Shown here piece by piece: positions 14,360-17,253 of a stretch of DNA of 17,253 nt (positions are counted from its first letter, which is position 1; every line of letters starts with the position of its first letter). The notes under the pieces are model-generated. The model did not search any database, had not been told where the DNA came from, and was given only the letters and a program-made list of their open reading frames with translations. The stretch covers positions 1 through 17,253 of the forward strand of contig CANJXV010000023.1 of the NCBI GenBank assembly GCA_947478935.1, written 5' to 3'. The translations under genes were made by a program, and so were the position numbers. This stretch comes from Comamonadaceae bacterium (lineage in GTDB: Bacteria > Pseudomonadota > Gammaproteobacteria > Burkholderiales > Burkholderiaceae_C).

Positions 14360-14751
14360 TTCTGGTGGATACCAACGTGTTGTTAGACATCTACAAGGCC
14401 GATCCGATCTGGATGCCTTGGTCTTTAAAGCATTTGCACCATGCCAAGGCGGGTCAACTAGTCATCAACATCGTGGTGTATGCCGAATTGGCGGGGCATC
14501 CAGCCGAGCCCGCGCACCTGGACGAGTTTCTAGACACCTTGGGCGTTCAGTTGCTACAGCTGTCGCGCCCGGCAGCCCGTTTGGCGGGTCTCGCTTTTCG
14601 CAGCTACCGCCAGCGCGGCGGCACCAAAACCGGCGTCTTGCCAGACCTCTTTATTGGTGCCCATGCGCAGGCCGAGGGCTACCAACTGCTCACCCGCGAC
14701 GCGGGGCGTTACCAAAAATATTTCCCAAAGATCAAGCTGATCTGCCCATGA
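14356..14751 (+). CDS. vapC: PIN-domain ribonuclease toxin (VapC family)
   Basis: This 131-residue PIN-domain protein is a VapC-type toxin, expected to be a Mg2+-dependent endoribonuclease that cuts tRNA or rRNA. The PIN acidic residues are present: D5 in LVDTNVLLD, E44 in VVYAELAG, D97 in GVLPDLFIGAHA and D115 in LLTRDAGRY. The C-terminal YFPKIKLICP strand is typical of the family. The active site therefore looks intact. ATG at 14356 overlaps the antitoxin stop by four bases, so expression is translationally coupled. The pair sits between parC and the mipA-like gene, a typical position for a transferred module, although no attachment sites or repeats mark its borders. The target RNA cannot be told from sequence. 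Confidence 0.93.
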   Translation: MILVDTNVLLDIYKADPIWMPWSLKHLHHAKAGQLVINIVVYAELAGHPAEPAHLDEFLDTLGVQLLQLSRPAARLAGLAFRSYRQRGGTKTGVLPDLFIGAHAQAEGYQLLTRDAGRYQKYFPKIKLICP

Positions 14752-14822
14752 CCTATCAGTTTCAAAACCTGTTGCGTCACTCATTTGGGGCTAATCATGG
14801 ATAGCCGCCAGCATGCGTTCAA

Positions 14823-15725
14823 TTAATCCGTCGCCCGCGCCTCGGACTGTTTCCAGGTATAGGCCAGCACCACCCCGGCACTTAAGCCAGTGTTTTGCTG
14901 CACCAGCGGGCTGGCCTGGTTGGCCGCGCCGTTCACGCTATCGATGCGGCCAAACGCGATTAGCCGCGTGTCGCGATTAAGCAGCCTTGACACCGTGCCC
15001 GACAGGCGCATGGTTAAGAGGCCGGCCTTGGCCTCGTAGGCGGAGCGGGTCGCAGTGGCCTCTTGGGCGGTCACACCATAGAACAAGGAATTCATGGCTT
15101 GGTTGGCCCAGACCATGCTGACGCCGGTGCTGTAAGTCCAGCCCTCGCGGTCGCGGTGCGAGAAAGTGAGTTCGGGCTCAAACACTGCCCCGCGTGTGGC
15201 CAGTCCGTTGCTCAATTCGAAAACGCCGCGCAGTGGTAGGTCCAAGCGCCAGCGGTCTGCTTGCTCGGGGTCCGTAATGTTCCAGCGCAGGCGCGGACCT
15301 ATTTCAACTAGGGTGCCCAAATCCGCCATGCCACGGCGCGCTACGGTGTCGTCCGCGCGCCCGCCCAGCGAGCCGGAAATCCCCAGGTCCAGCTCAAAGC
15401 GTGGGGTGTTCATGGCCCTCAGGTTGGCGCCACCGCCTTCAATGCGAAGCCACTCGCCCCGGTAAATGCCAAACGGAATCACCAAGGCCCGCCCTATGGA
15501 TTCCGACGCACCGGGATAGGCTTGCTGCGACACGCCCAGGCCAACCGCACCGATTTCCCACAAAGGCCGGTCCGCTTCCTGCTGTGCCCAGGCCTGCGTG
15601 CCAAGAGGCAGGGTGCCAAGGGCAGCGCAAGTGCTCAGGGCGCCCACGAACCTTACCGCGCGCCGAGTTGCCACACTGGTGGCACTGGGCAGGTCTTTGG
15701 TGGGGCGAGCTTGTAAAAATGTCAT
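14823..15725 (-). CDS. MipA/OmpV family outer membrane protein
   Basis: This 300-residue predicted outer-membrane beta-barrel belongs to the MipA/OmpV family. After the signal peptide it shows the family start LWEIGAVGLGVSQQAYPGASE, then IPFGIYRGEWLRIEGGGANLR and FELDLGISGSLGGRADDTVARRGMADLG (split into strands), LVEIGPRLRWNI and further amphipathic strands. It ends in VVLAYTWKQSE. The N-terminus from ATG at 15725 is long: about 20 polar residues precede the basic-hydrophobic signal RRAVRFVGALSTCAALG, with likely cleavage after AWA at residue 47. A later start could be the true one, but no internal ATG exists before the hydrophobic core. MipA in E. coli associates with murein synthesis proteins; other members are porin-like. 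It is divergent from the FAD monooxygenase. Confidence 0.88.
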   Translation of the reverse strand: MTFLQARPTKDLPSATSVATRRAVRFVGALSTCAALGTLPLGTQAWAQQEADRPLWEIGAVGLGVSQQAYPGASESIGRALVIPFGIYRGEWLRIEGGGANLRAMNTPRFELDLGISGSLGGRADDTVARRGMADLGTLVEIGPRLRWNITDPEQADRWRLDLPLRGVFELSNGLATRGAVFEPELTFSHRDREGWTYSTGVSMVWANQAMNSLFYGVTAQEATATRSAYEAKAGLLTMRLSGTVSRLLNRDTRLIAFGRIDSVNGAANQASPLVQQNTGLSAGVVLAYTWKQSEARATD

Positions 15726-15726
15726 G

Positions 15727-15755
15727 TTGATCTTTCTTGCTATCAGATTGATTAT
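15727..15755 (+). promoter_or_regulatory. Candidate promoter for the FAD monooxygenase gene
   Basis: TTGATC (15727-15732) and GATTAT (15750-15755) are spaced by 17 bases, each matching four of six consensus positions. On the minus strand CATAAT (15756-15751) could serve the mipA-like gene, but no -35 fits it. Both calls rest on sequence match alone. Confidence 0.3.
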
Positions 15756-15822
15756 GTTGGCTCCCCTATTACCGACCCTCCCACAAGGCTTTAGCCCGAC
15801 CCCCTTGGGCGACAATCCCGCC

Positions 15823-16998
15823 ATGGAACGAAAAATACTGCTGGCTGGTGGCGGCATAGGCGGCTTGGCGACGGCCTTAGCTTGCGGGCATCTGGCCATG
15901 GGCACGCAGTTGTTTGAAAAAAAGCGGGAGCTCTCCGAAGTGGGGGCTGGTGTGCAATTGGGCCCCAATGCAGTGCGCTTGCTCGAGGGCTGGGGCTTGG
16001 GCGCGGCGTTGGATGCGGTGGCTTGCTTTCCGCAGCGGCTGGAAGTTCGCAGCGCCCACAGCGGCGCCTTGCTGGGCACGCTGCCTTTGGGCGCGCGTGC
16101 CTTGCAGCGCTACGGCGCGCGATATGCCACTATTGCCCGCGTCGATTTACATACCTTGCTGCACCGCGCCGTGCTGGCCCAGGGCCTGACCGAAATACAC
16201 CTGGGGCGCGCGGCGCAACGCGTCAGCCAGGACGCCAGCGCGGTCGAGCTAATCACCGATGACGAGCGCAAGCGCCGCGCCAATGTGCTGATCGCCGCCG
16301 ATGGCGTATGGAGCCATGTGCGCGACTTTTTGCGCCAGGGCGTGCAACCGGTTTTCAGCGGCCATCTGGCCTACCGCGCTATGGCCAAGCAAGCGGATTT
16401 GCCGCAGGCGCTGCGTAGCGATTGCGTCACCGTGTGGCTGGGCCCGGCCATGCATGCGGTGCAATACCCGGTGCACAGCGGGGAGTTGCTCAACTTGGTG
16501 GTTATCGTTGAAGGTACAGCACCTGATGACCCGCAGGAGTGGGAGCAAAACGCACTGCGCAGTGATTTGTCTGCGCGCCTGTCCCAGGCCTGCGCAGGTT
16601 TGCAAGATTTGGTGGGCGCGATGGCGCAGTGGCGGCTTTGGCCGTTAAATGGTTTGCCGCATCTGCGCGGCCCGCAGGACATGGCCTTTGGCCGCATTGC
16701 TTTGCTGGGCGACGCGGCCCACCCCATGCTGCCTTACCTCGCCCAAGGCGCGGGCATGGCGATAGAGGACGCTGCCGTGCTGGCGCGCTGCCTGCACCAA
16801 GGCCCGGCAGACGATGCCAAAGCTTTGTTGCGCTATGCATCATTACGCTGGAAGCGCAATGCGCGCGTGCAGGCCAGGGCAGAGCGTAATGGCGAAATTT
16901 TCCACGCCACGGGTGTGACGGCCTGGGGCCGCGATACCGCTATGCGCTGGTTGGGCACGCGCCTTTTGGATATGCCTTGGTTGTACCGGGGCGTGTGA
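15823..16998 (+). CDS. FAD-dependent monooxygenase (UbiH/salicylate-hydroxylase-like, group A)
   Basis: The 391-residue class A flavoprotein monooxygenase uses NAD(P)H and O2 to hydroxylate a probably aromatic substrate. The FAD-binding GGGIGGL motif is at 9-15, with acidic E32 ending strand 2. The family RVDLHTLL (R106) follows, then the DG motif AADGVWSHVR (D160, G161), and the GD motif LLGDAAHPMLPYLAQGAG (D297). Then come the conserved helices IEDAAVLARCL. The closest general resemblance is to salicylate 1-hydroxylase and 3-hydroxybenzoate 6-hydroxylase. The substrate is not certain. ATG at 15823 gives the standard MERKILLAGGG start; 75 upstream in-frame codons lie antisense to the mipA-like gene and are excluded. 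The neighbouring kynA (convergent, 10 bases away) makes an aromatic-degradation role tempting, but the sequence does not look like kynurenine 3-monooxygenase and they are not one operon. Confidence 0.9.
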   Translation: MERKILLAGGGIGGLATALACGHLAMGTQLFEKKRELSEVGAGVQLGPNAVRLLEGWGLGAALDAVACFPQRLEVRSAHSGALLGTLPLGARALQRYGARYATIARVDLHTLLHRAVLAQGLTEIHLGRAAQRVSQDASAVELITDDERKRRANVLIAADGVWSHVRDFLRQGVQPVFSGHLAYRAMAKQADLPQALRSDCVTVWLGPAMHAVQYPVHSGELLNLVVIVEGTAPDDPQEWEQNALRSDLSARLSQACAGLQDLVGAMAQWRLWPLNGLPHLRGPQDMAFGRIALLGDAAHPMLPYLAQGAGMAIEDAAVLARCLHQGPADDAKALLRYASLRWKRNARVQARAERNGEIFHATGVTAWGRDTAMRWLGTRLLDMPWLYRGV

Positions 16999-17008
16999 AC
17001 CGCAGTAC

Positions 17009-17253
17009 TTACAGCTGCGTGCGCAAACTCCAAATTTCAGGAAACAGCACCACGTCCAGCATCTTGCGCAAATAGCTCACGCCGCCGGTGCCGCCGGTTC
17101 CGCGCTTAAAGCCGATGACGCGTTCTACCGTGGTCACATGGCGAAAGCGCCACAGGCGAAAGGCATCTTCCAGGTCGGTGAGTTCTTCGCCTAGTTGGTA
17201 CAAATCCCAGTAGCGCTGCGGGTCGCGATAAACCACTAGCCAGGCCGCTTCCA
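17009..17253 (-). CDS. kynA: Tryptophan 2,3-dioxygenase, C-terminal fragment (runs off the right edge)
   Basis: KynA is the heme enzyme that opens the indole ring of tryptophan to N-formylkynurenine, the first step of the kynurenine pathway. The window holds the last 80 residues, starting EAAWLVVYRDPQRYWD. Family landmarks are RLWRFRHVTTVERVIG, whose histidine matches the axial heme ligand (H328 in human TDO). FKRGTGGTGGVSYLRK contains the substrate-contacting threonine of the GTGG loop (T342 in human). The histidine-to-threonine spacing of 14 residues agrees with human TDO. The C-terminus LFPEIWSLRTQL is typical of bacterial KynA. The stop is TAA at 17011-17009. The rest of the gene, and any kynB/kynU partner, would lie to the right. 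Confidence 0.95.
   Translation of the reverse strand, partial: EAAWLVVYRDPQRYWDLYQLGEELTDLEDAFRLWRFRHVTTVERVIGFKRGTGGTGGVSYLRKMLDVVLFPEIWSLRTQL

Noticed and set aside
14752..14822. Short 18-codon frame and a GGCTA/TAGCC hairpin after vapC
   Set aside because: The frame has no start signal or coding character, and the 5-bp hairpin lacks a T-tract.
15823..17253. Monooxygenase and kynA as a joint kynurenine-pathway operon
   Set aside because: They are convergent, and the monooxygenase resembles salicylate/hydroxybenzoate hydroxylases and not kynurenine 3-monooxygenase.

Overview
The window looks like chromosomal DNA of a betaproteobacterium, most likely order Burkholderiales and plausibly a Comamonadaceae-like lineage. 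The evidence is the strongly betaproteobacterial character of the proteins (ParE/ParC, BamC, CoaBC, a MipA/OmpV porin-like protein, KynA), a moderately high GC with GCC/GCG/CTG-rich codons, and weak or absent Shine-Dalgarno sequences before many genes. Family placement is inference from remembered protein character and not from a search.

Layout. Positions 1-81 hold the 5' end of pyrG (minus strand), divergent from coaBC and dut (plus, 199-1909). A SlyD-like FKBP isomerase (minus, 2076-2609) is divergent from a RoxA/YcfD-type ribosomal protein hydroxylase (plus, 2659-3795). A small Ala/Pro-rich lipoprotein (4007-4174) follows, with its own promoter and a roughly 100-base leader. It faces a seven-gene minus-strand run across a perfect 17-bp bidirectional terminator. 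Read in transcription order from 9171 down to 4264, that run is: MFS transporter, a 53-residue membrane protein, an SDR oxidoreductase, a SAM methyltransferase, dapA and bamC (six named products; the small gene lies between MFS and SDR). parE and parC (9292-13974, plus) are divergent from this run and encode topoisomerase IV. Their 285-base spacer holds a large imperfect hairpin. A vapBC-type toxin-antitoxin pair (14084-14751) follows, with a four-copy 8-bp operator array. Then come a MipA/OmpV outer-membrane protein (minus), a divergent FAD monooxygenase (plus), and the 3' end of kynA (minus, cut by the window edge).

How the genes relate. Most are housekeeping: CTP synthesis, CoA synthesis, dUTP removal, lysine/peptidoglycan precursor synthesis (DapA), outer-membrane protein assembly (BamC) and chromosome decatenation (ParE/ParC). 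The vapBC pair is the clearest accessory element. No complete new multi-gene system is evident. The items most worth following are the unannotated 53-residue membrane protein coupled to an MFS transporter, the LexA-like palindrome in the MFS/parE divergent promoter, the parE-parC hairpin, the vapBC operator array, and the structured leader with a possible 20-codon ORF before the small lipoprotein. No gene-free stretch exceeds 300 bases.
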